Assembly (NCBI GenBank): GCA_032717465.1
Contig: CM064632.1
Span: forward strand, 28,676,078-28,740,077
DNA: 64,000 nt
Source: Coenobita brevimanus
Taxonomy: Eukaryota > Arthropoda > Malacostraca > Decapoda > Coenobitidae
Direction: 5' to 3'
This document shows, piece after piece, positions 22,776 to 33,960 of the stretch. The position numbers and the translations under genes were made by a program. Under the pieces are notes generated by a model. It was given only the letters and a program-made list of their open reading frames with translations. It made no database searches and was not told the DNA's origin. Within the stretch, counting starts at the first letter, position 1. Each line of letters starts with the position of its first letter.

Positions 22776-25700
22776 TTTTTTTTTTTTTTTAATGCGAGGA
22801 AGTAGGAACCAAAGGCCATGAGCCCGCAGTAACAGTTCTCTCCAAGAGAAAAACAAAATACAATAGAGAGCCAAATTCAAGATCCGATCATTTTGAGATG
22901 CCTGGACACATTGCGTTTGAAAGACTGGAGCTCATAGGCAGCAGGAAATACAGACAGAGGGAGACAGTTCCAGAGCTGACCTGTTGCATAAATGAAAGAC
23001 TGGGAGTAACGATTAACTCTTGCATTAGAGAGTTGGACAGAAAAGGGATGAGAGTTTGCTGCCAGACGGGTGCTACGCGCCCGTCGTAGAGGTGGAGGAA
23101 TGCAAGCAGACAGTTCAGAGGAGCAGTGACCATTAAAGTAGCGATAGAAAAGAGATAAAGATGCAACAGTGCGGCGAAGAGACAGAGGTTGAAGGGAGTC
23201 ATTAAGAGGAGGAGAGTTAATGAGACGAAAAGTCTTTGACTCCACCCTATTGAGAAGAGCTGTATGTGGGGAGCCTCCCCACACATGAGAGTTGTACTCC
23301 ACACAGGGGCGGATAAAACCCCTGTATAGAGTCAACAATTGTGCAGGGGTAAAGAAAGAGCGGAGTTGGCTTAGCACACCCAATCTCTTGGAAGCAGATT
23401 TTACAAGAGATGTAATATGATCTTTCCAAGATAAGTCCCGAGCAAATGAAACCCCAAGCATGTTCAAGGATGATGCAGGATTAAGCTGAATATTATTAAA
23501 CATTAGTGGGTATACCTGTGGAAGATTTTGTCGGGTTGTTAGGTGTAAGAACTGAGTCTTAGATGCATTAAAGACAACCATATTATTATTATCCCAGTCA
23601 GAGATACGAGCCAAGTCAGACATTAGGTTTGCCATAGCCTCATCCCTTGTTTGTTGAAGTAACTGTTGAGATGGGCGTTGCGGGAACCGAATGGAAAGGT
23701 GAAGGGTGGAGTCATCAGCGTATGAGTGGATAGGGTTAGATGTACAGCTTAGAAGATCATTGATGAATAAAAGGAAGAGAGTTGGTGATAGGACAGAGCC
23801 CTGAGGAACACCTCTGTTGATAGATCTAGGAGAAGAACGATGGCCGTCTACAACAGCGGCTATAGAACGACCAGAAAGGAAGCTAGCGATGAAGGCACAG
23901 ATAGAAGGATAGAAACCGTAGGAGGGCAGTTTGGAAATTAAAGATTTATGCCAGACTCCATCGAAAGCCTGTGAGATGTCAAGTGCAATGGCAAAGCTTT
24001 CGCAAAGTCGTGAAAGGAGGATGACCAGGAGTCTGAAAGGTAGGTGAGAAGATCGCCAGTGGAGCGTCCCTGACGGAACCCGTACTGATGATCAGAAAGA
24101 AGGTTGTGATAGTAAAGATGCCTTAAAATTTTTCTATTGAGAATTGACTCGAAAACTTTTGAAATACAGGACGTTAAAGCAATTGGACGATAGTTGGAGG
24201 GTTGGGAGTGGTCACCCTTCTTTGGGACTGGCTGAATGAGAGCAAACTTCCAGCAAGAAGGAAAGGTACAAGTTGACAGACAAAGGCGAAAGAGTTTCCC
24301 TAGGCAGGGTGTAAGCACAGAAGCACAGTTCTTGAGAACAACAGGAGGGACCCCATCAGGCCCATATGCCTTGTTAGTACTGATGCCAGTGATGGCAGAA
24401 AATACATCAACTGATGACATTTTAATATCATCCATGAGGAAGTCAGAGGGGGGAAGTGATGGAGGAACAGCACCGGAATCATCTAAGGTGGAATTGGAGG
24501 AGAAAGTCTGTGCGAAGAGATCTGCTTTATCAGTAGAAGAAATAGCTACAGAACCATCAGAGTAGAAAAGAGGAGGGAAGGATGATGAGGTAAAGTTGTT
24601 AGAAAGATTTTTGGCAAGGTGCCAGAAGGAGCGGGAAGAATTCGAGTTGGAGAGTTGAGAGCATTTAATATGGATGAAATTATTTTTAGTAGAGCGAAGA
24701 ACAGACTTAGCACGATTCCGGGCAGAAACGTAAAGATGATGTGATTCAGGGGTGGGTTGGCTCCGGTACCTTTTGTAGGTCCTCTCCTTGTTGCGGACAG
24801 CATTAGAACAAGCGTGATTAAACCAAGGCTTTCTTGCGTTAGTCAAAGGGTATGAGAAAGGAATGCATGCTTCCATGCTCGAGAGAATAACCTCCGTAAT
24901 GCGCAAGGCACACTCAGATGGCTCCCGGCCATGGAAGCAATAATCATTCCAGGGAAAATCAAAGAAGTACTGCCTGAGGGCCTCCCAGTCCTCGGCTCCA
25001 AAATGCCACAGACGACGTTTCCTTGGAGAGTCCAGAGGCCGCACCGGAGTGATAGGACAGGTTAAGGTAATAAGGCTGTGATCGGAGGAGCCCAACGGAG
25101 AGAAAAGATTAACAGAGTAAGCAGAAGGATTAGTTGTGAGGAAGAGGTCAGGTATGTTGGAGCTCTCTCCAAGGCGGTCAGGGATACGGGTAGGGTGCTG
25201 TACAAGCTGCTCTAGGTCATTAAGGATAGAAAAGATGTAGGCTTGTTCACCAGATGGATCCGTGAAAGGAGAGGAGAGCCAAAGGTGGTGGTGAACATTG
25301 AAATCTCCTAGAATGGAGATTTCAGAGAAAGGAGAAATGGATAGAATGTGTTCCATCGTTGAAGTAAGATAGTCGAAGAATTTTTTATAGTCAGTAGAAT
25401 TAGGGGATAAACAGCACAGATATATTTGGTCGGAAAATGACAGGAAAGCCGAAGCCAGAGTGTAGAGAATTCAGAAGAATCGAGTTCAGGAACACGAGAG
25501 CAAGATAAGTCGTTGCGTATATATACACAACAGCCACCTTTGGCTTTGAAATGAGTATAGAGAAAGTAGGAGGATACAGAAAAGGGTTTGCTGTCAGTTG
25601 CCTCAGACAGCAGAGTCTCCGTTAGAAAAAGAAGGTGAGGTTTAGAGGAGGAGAGGTGGTGCTCAACAGAGCGAAAGTTAGAGGAAAGGCCGCGAATGTT

Positions 25701-25885
25701 GCAGAAATGAAGAAGAAGAGAGTCAGACAGTGGTTCCAGGCACCTCGAGTCATCACCGGGAGAGGGGCGGATGGTGGGGGGATTTATGGTCCCCCCTCTT
25801 GGGGACTCCGAGGCTTGGTGAAGAGATCCATTTTATTTAATTTTGAATAGGAAGTGTAGTGTGTACTGTGCATGTAGTTTGGTGT
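22776..25885 (-). mobile_element. Near full-length APE-type LINE (Jockey/RTE-like, clade uncertain)
   Basis: A 3.1-kb non-LTR retrotransposon on the minus strand with endonuclease, RT and C-terminal domain, a 3' UTR containing GGGCTCATGGCCTTTGG, and a poly(A) tail (T run, 22773-22790). AGACAGAGAGATTT (22762-22775) before the tail and AGACAGAGAAATTT (25886-25899) beyond the 5' end match at 13 of 14 positions and are a plausible target-site duplication. No separate ORF1 is seen. The clade cannot be fixed without a tree. Confidence 0.85.
22877..25800 (-). pseudogene. Endonuclease-reverse transcriptase of a LINE, two frameshifts
   Basis: Intact motifs, read from 25.8 kb downwards: endonuclease FCNIRGLSSN (about 25.70 kb), LFLTETLLS (catalytic Glu), [13 protein letters not shown] (about 25.31 kb) and LGSSDHSLI (about 25.08 kb). 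RT follows with [11 protein letters not shown] (about 24.20 kb), [36 protein letters not shown] and YADDSTLH (about 23.71 kb, catalytic Asp pair intact). The C-terminal region ends ...NVSRHLKMIGS. Only two breaks were found by eye: one near 25400-25425, between the GGCC block and the SPNST block of the endonuclease, and one near 23985-24010 just before ALDIS. The start codon cannot be fixed; the frame is open upstream to about 25.84 kb. Few lesions and an intact active site suggest a younger insertion than the 12-kb copy. Confidence 0.9.
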
Positions 25886-25899
25886 AGACAGAGAAATTT

Positions 25900-26186
25900 G
25901 TACTGGAGAGCATGCTGGCCTACTCTCTGTGTAACTGAGACACTGAAAAAGTTCAGCAAAGGGAGATGGTCAGTAACTAGTCCTGAGGGCTGATGAAACG
26001 GGAGCTCCAACACTCCCTGTCATCAGCTTTCCATCCACGTCGGGAGTACTGCCCTGCTCGACTGGTGCTACAGTCTACTCCTCTAAGACTGAACGTTAAA
26101 TCACTGTATTGGTGGGATACAGCATCAGGGTGCTGATGAAAGGAAGAGAGATTATTAAGCATGAGTGGCTCCGATAGTGTCTGATA

Positions 26187-26189
<3 letters not shown>
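25900..26189. other. No supported feature
   Basis: Short unique-looking interval between the LINE and a compound microsatellite. Confidence 0.4.

Positions 26190-26261
<72 letters not shown>
26190..26261. repeat. Compound (TG)n(GA)n microsatellite
   Basis: About 18 TG units run directly into about 18 GA units. A second, shorter (TG)n lies at 26539-26559. Confidence 0.97.
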
Positions 26262-26263
<2 letters not shown>

Positions 26264-26683
26264 CAGGTAGACAGCGAAACAGACATAGACAGACGGAAAG
26301 ACAAAATGCAAATTATGGATACTAAAGAGACAATGCAAAAAGTGAACATTAAAGGCTGTAGATAGACTGATAGACAGGCAGACCGACAGATAAGATAGAT
26401 AAACAAATAGATAGACATAGACATTATTCAGTTCGAGTGGCTGTGATGGAGTGTTTGTATAACTATCGGTGGATGGAACTGGTTGAGTGCGCTCCCTCTG
26501 ATTGTCACGGAATGGATTGCTGTAGCTAGTTCTTATAGTGTGTGTGTGTGTGTGTGTGTTGCTTCACTTTATATGTTTGTGTAAGAATGTATTGTTTCTG
26601 CAAATGGCACGAAAATATTCTCATTAATCTATATGTATCACTAAACCTCAGGGATTAAATTAGCAAGAATATAATAAGAAATA
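26262..26683. other. No supported feature apart from GATA-like runs
   Basis: AGATAGA-type repeats at 26350-26425 and the short (TG)n at 26539. Its last five bases (AAATA, 26679-26683) are the left target-site duplication of the LTR element. Confidence 0.5.
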
Positions 26684-27726
26684 TGTCACGGGGTTTTTAT
26701 AATATCAGGGTAATTTTGATATAAATGGTTAAATATTATTTAAATTGATAACAATATTCAATAATATTGAAGAGCAGAGACAATGATTGTCTTGCTACAT
26801 CAAGCAACGATTACTTTACGCTGACTTGCTAAGATTCTCTAAGAACGAGAATTTATAAACTTTCTCAACAGTACACAGCAGAGACTAATTACTCACAATT
26901 GCTGAATTACTGTACTGTTAGCCTCTGGAGAAAGTTACCTCACCCCTGACAATAAATAACTAATACTAATAATAATAATATCAGGTTCTTGCTGATGCAT
27001 TAACTCCTGGCACAACGGATTTTAAGTTAATACAACAAGACTGGTCTAAGTACCAGTTATGAAAGCAAATGTTTATGCCAGCCAGGAGCTATATGGAAAA
27101 TAAGCTTAATTTGGATTAAATGAAACAAGATTTTACTTTACATTGAGCTCAAGAAAGGAACTGTTAAATTTATTAATCACAAAAAATAAATTTAACGTTA
27201 CAATTCAAATCAAATTAAATGAAATGCACTCACTCACTCACACAAAAGCTAAATACTTACGCCTAAAAAAAAAACCACCTTAATTAAACTCTTATAACTA
27301 GGGAAATGCAAGCAGGAAATACTATAGTCGATGAATGCTGCGTATCACCCAAGCTGAACTAGGATGGAAGTACTGAAGAACTGTGGAGTTTGGGTACTAG
27401 CTGACCTCACACTGCTAACACAGAACCTCTCTCTGTCGCAGCAACAACTGGACTGAGTAAGTCGTGGGAACAAAAGCGGAGCACTCGGCCGCATTTTTTT
27501 AACGGTCGAATGAGCGGGGGCGAACAATAAAAAACAATAGTATCGCTCAGTACAGCACTTAGTGACGTGCATTAAATCGGTCACCCCTGAAAACGGTGAC
27601 GAATGTTTTGAAAAGTATACTCCGAAATGGAGGGAGAAACGGTTAGCTGAGCGATACACAGTGAGTTTTCCACTAATAGTTTGTGGCTTCTCACAAAAGG
27701 GAAATGTTGCGAACTGATTCGTGACA
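26684..27726 (-). repeat. 3' LTR of the Gmr1-like element (1043 bp)
   Basis: Direct repeat of 31521-32557. In element sense it starts TGTCACGAAT and ends CCCCGTGACA. It carries a 4-bp insertion (GAGT/AAGT region, about 27455) and two 1-bp indels relative to the other LTR. A frame at 27345-27659 lies wholly within the LTR and is not a separate gene. Confidence 0.95.
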
Positions 27727-28277
27727 TTACGCCCTTACAAAGTTAAATTTTTTCCTTATGGGAAAAAATTTGTGGATATATATATATATGTACACATCCT
27801 AAGTCATTCGCACAAGATTCACACTGTGGTGTGTGTGCTATCCTGCTACAGGAGAAAGTCGCAGTCGCCAGTGAGCAAAAAAACCTCGTATTTACGTTAA
27901 TAGAATCAAGCTTGAGGGAAAAACTCCGTGACGATTGTGAAAATCCTGTACTCAGGTCAAACTGAGCGAAAGTTCGCTACATTTACATTAACAACTAATT
28001 GTTATGTAGTGTAGTGTATGTAATACAGGGTGTAGGTGTGACAGTTGTAGTGTAACTGTACCTACGTGTAAAATGACACAGTAATACAAATTTATAGTAA
28101 AATAATGATGACGAAGCAGAAGAGAAGGGGCGGCAGCATGCAACAGGAACGGCCAGCTGATCTGCACGGCAATGCTGCACCCACCAGCTACACCTGCGAA
28201 AGGAATTAAGGTGGAGTATCAAAACTGTTATTTCTGTCTCTCTCTCTCTTTTTGCCTAGCAATCAGTACTTATGTCA

Positions 28278-28497
28278 TTATTAACCAGGAAACGTAATTC
28301 TTGAATTCACAAATTGCTTAGAACCCTTATAGCTTACTGGTTAACGCTTATTAACTAGGAAATGTGCCAATTCTTGAATTACTCAAATCTCTTAGAACGG
28401 GCAGTTTACTAGTTAACCTAACATTATTAACCAGGAAACGTGCCAGTTCTTGAATTCACAAATTGCTTAGAACGGGCGGTTTACTGGTTAACCTAAC
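28278..28497 (-). repeat. Tandem repeat of about 73-75 bp, three units, inside the LTR element
   Basis: Units begin at about 28278, 28348 and 28424, each with TTATTAACCAGGAAACGT, TTCTTGAATT, CTTAGAACGGGC and ACTGGTTAACC. A weaker fourth relic is near 28793. They lie in the noncoding 3' part of the interior (27727-28871). Confidence 0.85.
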
Positions 28498-28871
28498 TCT
28501 ACACTTACGAGTAATACAGGAAGCTGAAAATCGCTACGCAATCTCGGGCAGGTCACGTTTTAACACCCACCGTGGGTGTGAACACTCATGTGGGTAATGT
28601 GCATTCTCTGGGAATCCTCAGAGAGGCCCACAGCTTGAGACATTCCACAAGGTAATTCATACACAGCCTCGGACTGTCTCTGCAAGGTTCTCAAACTTCC
28701 CCCTTAACTTATGGTATACATGTATGTACAAGCCCTGGATATACTGTGTCCTGTAGGGCCAACGAGTGAGACGTCTGGTCTACACTTTTAACTGGGAACC
28801 AGGCTGGTCCTTGGATTACTCAAATCTCTGAGGCCGCCTATTTACGGAACCCAGCATACAACAGTTGCTAG

Positions 28872-31112
28872 TTAGTAAGCAGTTAGTAGGTGAGACATCA
28901 GGTCTACACCCACATTACCACTACCCTGTCTCTCAACTGACTCAGAGATTACAGGTGTGGTTAGAAATGGCACAGGAAGGACATGTCCCTGGTTAGTGGT
29001 GTTACTTTGACACACACCACAGGAACGGACAAAACTATCTATGTCTCGTCCCATCCCTGGCCAGAAAAAGTCAGCTCGGATACGGCCCTGGGCCTTCCTT
29101 TTGCCCATGTGACCTCCTGAGGCTGAACAATGACCCCATTGTAACACTGCTAGGCGGTACTTGGCGGGAACGACAAACTGCAGTCGAACCTCACCCTCGG
29201 GTGTTCGTGACTCACGGTAGAGCCGTCCTTGTTTACGAAGGAACTTGGCTCGACCTCCCCGTGAATACTTAATCACTCGACCCTTTTGTTTGTTCCGCAC
29301 GGTAGCAAGTGTCGGGTCAGAATGTTGTTCTTGCACAACAAGTTGGCTACACATCAGATCTTGCGACGATTCAATGATCACTGGGGTGACACAGTCTGGA
29401 GCCTCAGCCATGGCTCGTGTTACCGCAGCAGCCGAAGTCTGAGTAGCGTCATCGGAGCAACTATCCTTGACTCCATTAATATTTCCAATGATGAGTTCAA
29501 ATAAAGGTTCTGGCATGACAACTGCAAGTGTCATACCAGTATAAAATGGAGATGCCACCTGGATACATGCCTCAGGGAACAATCTCACTGATCCATCAAT
29601 AAGGCTTGCGTGGATCTGTCGACCTGTATACTGCTCAGGCCGAACTAAACTCTGCTTGACAGAGCAACCTGAGGAACCATTGTCTCTCAGGACCTTCACA
29701 GGAATATCTCCCACAAACCCTGGCTGTACAAGGAAGGTACTGTCACCTGTGGGAGGGCCTGTGGAGGAAGCAGCTAGCCACTCATGAGGCTGCTGAATTG
29801 ATGTGGCAAACATTGTGCCTTGAGGGTTATATTGGGAAGATGGAACATTGGCCATCTGTGGAGGGGGGTTCACTGTCACTGTGGGACTAGTGAACTGTGG
29901 GGAAGTACCCACACTGGTAGGGACGTGACCACCGTGCTGCTGCTGAGGAATGAAGGCTGCATTCGCTTCCTGCCTCTTTTGAGCTGGTGGTGAAAAAGTT
30001 TGTCCCAAAGGTCGATTGCGTGGCTGATACTGCTGCTGGTTAGGGTACTTGTTGTACCTCTTCCAAGCAGGCTGCTGTGTATTTTGCCCCTGGTCCTTCT
30101 GTGGTTTGCTTGGACCTTGACCATTACTCTGAGAACGGCCTTGGTGCTGGGATTCAGTCTGAGACGGCTTCCCAGACTTGGCAGTATCTTTTCTGCTCCA
30201 GGTGTTTTGCTTACGAGCTTGATACCCGTATGCAGTAAAGAATGCGTCAGCCTTCTCTACCATTTGGCTGGCATCTTTCACATGGCAGATCTTAAGCTGT
30301 GCTATGAGCTCAGCAGGCCACGACCTCTCTAGCTGTGTACGCAGCATAAGGTCAATTATCCCCTCACGCGTGGAAGGAGTTTCATCTTTCTCCATCCACT
30401 CATCTAGGTAAGCAGTAAGACGGTCGAGGAACTGAACAGCTGTCTCCTTGTCTTGGAGACGAGCTCGCATGAACTGAGCTTTGGCGTCGTCTACTGTGAG
30501 ACCATACGCCTTAATGAGTGCAGCTTTCATCACTTCATACGTGAGACTGTCTCCACGAATTCTGTGGAGAATATCGAGGGCAGGGCCCTCAAACAGGCTA
30601 AGAAACTGAAGCCGCTTAGCTGCATCATCGAGCTGGTAAAGCTGAGCCATGTTTTCAAATCGAGCTATGTATGGCTCGATTCGCTCGCCATCTTTGTATG
30701 GGGGAAGCTTGATGTGTGGGATCGCCATAACATGTGCAGGGAGAGCGCTCGTGGAGCTTGAACCAACTGCACCAGATGTGTCTGAAGCCAAGGAATCTCG
30801 CTTGAGCTTCAGCACTTCAAGTTCATATTTCTCGCGTGCTTCTCGCTCGGCACGTTCGTGTTCTCGTTCTTTGTCTCGCTGTTCACGCTCGTATTCGCGC
30901 TGTTCTCGCTCTTGTACTAGCTCGTGTTCGCGCTGTTGTCGCTCGTATTCGCGCTGTTCTCGCTCGTATTCGCGTTGTTCTCGCTCACGTTCACGAGCGT
31001 CTTTCTCACGTTCTTGCTCGTAATTAAACCGTGAGAGAACGTAACTCTGTATTTTCTCTGGGTCAGTGAGACCCATATCTTTAGCTTCCTGTACATAAGC
31101 ACTGGCTGCCAT
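28872..31112 (-). CDS. Gag-protease-integrase zinc domain polyprotein (746 aa, truncated pol)
   Basis: Structural and partial enzymatic polyprotein of the LTR element. Residues 1-30 are followed by a long Glu/Arg-rich charged segment (about 32-107), likely an alpha-helical or coiled-coil region. A Gag capsid-like domain follows (about 133-300), containing PYIARFENMAQLY and LPPYKDGE, then a Gln/Pro-rich linker. A retropepsin-like domain (about 460-550) has its second motif LIIGN at about 540. The catalytic motif at 477-479 reads D-N-G where D-T/S-G is normal (Asn codon 29679-29681), which should disable it. An HHCC integrase zinc domain occupies about 645-701 (GHMGKRKAQ, FFWPGM, CGVC). The frame then leaves the integrase and stops; the core, RT and RNase H are absent. 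The start is the ATG giving MAASAYV. The frame is fully open despite the dead protease. Confidence 0.88.
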   Translation of the reverse strand: MAASAYVQEAKDMGLTDPEKIQSYVLSRFNYEQEREKDAREREREQREYEREQREYERQQREHELVQEREQREYEREQRDKEREHERAEREAREKYELEVLKLKRDSLASDTSGAVGSSSTSALPAHVMAIPHIKLPPYKDGERIEPYIARFENMAQLYQLDDAAKRLQFLSLFEGPALDILHRIRGDSLTYEVMKAALIKAYGLTVDDAKAQFMRARLQDKETAVQFLDRLTAYLDEWMEKDETPSTREGIIDLMLRTQLERSWPAELIAQLKICHVKDASQMVEKADAFFTAYGYQARKQNTWSRKDTAKSGKPSQTESQHQGRSQSNGQGPSKPQKDQGQNTQQPAWKRYNKYPNQQQYQPRNRPLGQTFSPPAQKRQEANAAFIPQQQHGGHVPTSVGTSPQFTSPTVTVNPPPQMANVPSSQYNPQGTMFATSIQQPHEWLAASSTGPPTGDSTFLVQPGFVGDIPVKVLRDNGSSGCSVKQSLVRPEQYTGRQIHASLIDGSVRLFPEACIQVASPFYTGMTLAVVMPEPLFELIIGNINGVKDSCSDDATQTSAAAVTRAMAEAPDCVTPVIIESSQDLMCSQLVVQEQHSDPTLATVRNKQKGRVIKYSRGGRAKFLRKQGRLYRESRTPEGEVRLQFVVPAKYRLAVLQWGHCSASGGHMGKRKAQGRIRADFFWPGMGRDIDSFVRSCGVCQSNTTNQGHVLPVPFLTTPVISESVERQGSGNVGVDLMSHLLTAY

Positions 31113-31503
31113 GGCGCTAATTTATTAAGCAAACGAAACTGAGCACTGACTGCTTCGCAGACGAATGCTAATAAACACAAGTAAAGAGTACAGACACAAG
31201 CTAGTGGTGACCAGTCTTATCCAGGTAACTGGCAAAGAATAAATCAAAAATGTAAATGACTGGGAAGACTCAATAATAAACACAATGGGTACGCCGACTT
31301 CCCAGGAGCGAATAAAATCATCTGGCGTTACCAAAAATAAACTAGAGTTAAGTACTCTATTGATTAATAAAGCAAAAACTCACTTGCTAAATTAACGGTA
31401 AACACCAGTAAACTTGTGCCTATAAACTTTAATTATAAATACCTAAATATGAATGAGTGAGCACTATCTCGTGAATAGCTTTAGAGCTAGGAGTTAATAT
31501 CCT

Positions 31504-31518
31504 GGAATGAGGTCGCCA
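31504..31518 (-). promoter_or_regulatory. Primer-binding site of the Gmr1-like element
   Basis: In element sense TGGCGACCTCATTCC lies two bases after the 5' LTR end, the expected place and opening (TGG) for a site complementary to a tRNA 3' CCA end. The first eight bases resemble sites assigned to tRNA-Arg in mdg1/412-type elements, but I cannot confirm the tRNA. Confidence 0.6.
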
Positions 31519-31520
31519 AT

Positions 31521-32557
31521 TGTCACGGGGTTTTTAAAATATCAGGGTAATTTTGATATAAATGGTTAAATATTATTTAAATTGATAACAATATTCAATA
31601 ATATTGAAGAGCAGAGCAATGATTGTCTTGCTACATCAAGCAACGATTACTTTACGCTGACTTGCTAAGATTCTCTAAGAACGAGAATTTATAAACTTTC
31701 TCAACAGTACACAGCAGAGACTAATTACTCACAATTGCTGAATTACTGTACTGTTAGCCTCTGGAGAAAGTTACATCACCCCTGACAATAAATAACTAAT
31801 ACTAATAATAATAATATCAGGTTCTTGCTGATGCATTAACTCCTGGCACAACGGATTTTAAGTTAATACAACAAGACTGGTCTAAGTACCAGTTATGAAA
31901 GCAAACGTTTATGCCAGCTAGGAGCTATATGGAAAATAAGCTTAATTTGGATTAAATGAAACAAGATTTTACTTTACATTGAGCTCAAGAAAGGAACTGT
32001 TAAATTTATTAATCACAAAAAATAAATTTAACGTTACAATTCAAATCAAATTAAATGAGACGCACTCACTCACTCACGCAATAGCTAAATACTTACGCCT
32101 AAAAAAAAAACACCTTAATTAAACTCTTATAACTAGGGAAATACAAGAAGGAAATACTATAGTCGATGAATGCTGCGTATCACCCAAGCTGAACTAGGAT
32201 GGAAGTACTGAAGAACTGTGGAGTTTGGGTACTAGCTGACCTCACACTGCTAACACAGGACCTCTCTCCGTCGCAGCAACAACTGGACTAAGTCGTGGGA
32301 ACAAAAGCGGAGCACTCGGCCGCATTTTTTTAACGGTCGAATGAGCAGGGGCGAACAATAAAAAACAATAGTATCGCTCAGTACAGCACTTAGTGACGTG
32401 CATTAAATCGGTCACCCCTGAAAACGGTGACGAATGTTTTGAAAAGTATACTCCGAAATGGAGGGAGAAACGGTTAGCTGAGCGATACACAGTGAGTTTT
32501 CCACTAATAGTTCGTGGCTTCTCACAAAAGGGAAATGTCGCGAACTGATTCGTGACA
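31521..32557 (-). repeat. 5' LTR of the Gmr1-like element (1037 bp)
   Basis: Direct repeat of 26684-27726 and, by element orientation, the LTR that would contain the active promoter. The frame at 32242-32490 mirrors the one in the 3' LTR and is not a gene. Confidence 0.95.
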
Positions 32558-32562
32558 AAATA

Positions 32563-33960
32563 CCCGTCGTCGGATTGAAGTGGTTTTTCTTAAGTCCAGT
32601 GAGTTAGACCATTCAATCTAATTACATCGTTTTATACATTTCTATCTCAAAGCCGTTTAGGTATTGTTACAAAAAAATAGCAGTGAAAGGGGTAAGTGAA
32701 TACTGTACATGTCTAGTTCTTGTTTTTATTTTAAGCTATTTATGTATTCATCTAAGCTATTTATTTTTAGCTATTCCAAAGTCTATCGGCTGCAAGAATA
32801 CCGCTCAAAATGTCTTGGTGAAGGGCCTCCTCTAAGCTGAATTAAATAATGTAGCAGCAAGAAGACAAAAAATATAACAAAAATTCGTATTGAAGATTAA
32901 AGCCCAAAAGATGACGGCCATTTAATATCGGGACGCGTTAGCTTAGGTAGGAGATGCGAGGGAGCCATTTAAAACCAACTAGAGAAATCGTTCAAATTGC
33001 TTCCGTAACCCGGTGATATAAATTTTTCGTTTCTGTCTTCGTGGTTCGGCGATTGTTGCAGTCACTTTGCGATACCATTACCTTCCTTTTCAAAGCTTGA
33101 GAGAGAGAGAGAGAGAGAGAGAATGTGTGTGGCTTTATAGTACGGGGATTATTGTTATTATTTTTGCATCTGCCGTAGTTATAACATTATTTTTATCCCT
33201 TCCCACTTCCAGAATGATCGACAAAGAATATACAGTACATCTATGCCTTTTTTCCTATTTCACCAGTCATTCAAAATCGTTGCCATCATGCAGCATTAAA
33301 GCATCGTATGTCTGGCAAGCGAGATGGGAGGGTAAAAAGACCCGGGCGAGAAGCGTTGTGATTGGTGGACCCGAAGCAACTCGTTTCCCAGTCCCCCCCC
33401 TTTTTTTTTTTTTTACTTATTCATCTCATTTGACATTTGCATATTTGTTACACAGGTCGTGGGCCTTGTATACTGTATGATATTTCAGCATATTGTCATG
33501 TCATATCCCATCACGTAGCCATTATAGTCACGAGTATTAAGTTTAACTACCCATTTGAATTTGTGCATTTCTTCCGCCTCCTGTACACCGAGCCCAGGCA
33601 AGACACATAATTATTGTTGCGAATTCATCTAATATTTCCACGCTTATGATACATGCAGTGCTCATATATATTATTTTAGTGTTACTGTTTTTAAAAATCA
33701 TGCAGTAATCTTCATGGTCGAAGATAATATGTTTTTAAAACTCTCAGTTTAGCTACCCCCGTCTTATTTCCTCTCCACTTCTAATACATCACTCGCATAT
33801 GTTACGGTATACATTTCTACGCTTAGTATACACTATTTATGTCCTGTATGTAACACATGCGCAGTTAATGGTACAATGAAACTTTCCATAGCGTCGAAGA
33901 AAGAGATTATCGTACTATTTAAACGCTCGTGTGGTTTACCTATGACCTTGCTGTTCTCCC
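32563..33960. other. No supported gene; one (GA)n array
   Basis: AT-rich unique-looking sequence with (GA)n at 33099-33122 and a T run near 33403-33414. Nothing recognisable otherwise. Confidence 0.45.

Larger units (their letters stand above)
26684..32557 (-). mobile_element. Complete Ty3/Gypsy-class LTR retrotransposon, internally deleted, Gmr1-like domain order
   Basis: Two direct LTRs flank a 3.8-kb interior. The element begins TGTCACGGGG and ends CGTGACA, with AAATA immediately outside both ends (26679-26683 and 32558-32562), a perfect 5-bp duplication. By eye the LTRs differ by 15 substitutions and 3 indels over about 1040 bp. The interior carries one long frame (Gag, protease, integrase zinc domain) and then about 1.1 kb without coding sequence, where the integrase core, RT and RNase H would be expected. 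Integrase directly after protease, without RT between, is the known order of Gmr1-like Gypsy elements. Confidence 0.92.

Noticed and set aside
27345..27659. Duplicate 80-105-codon frames at 27.3-27.7 kb and 32.2-32.5 kb as paralogous genes
   Set aside because: They are the same position in the two LTRs of one retrotransposon.
26684..32557. Endogenous retrovirus with an envelope gene
   Set aside because: No envelope-like frame, signal peptide or transmembrane segment in the interior; the coding part is Gag, protease and integrase zinc domain only.
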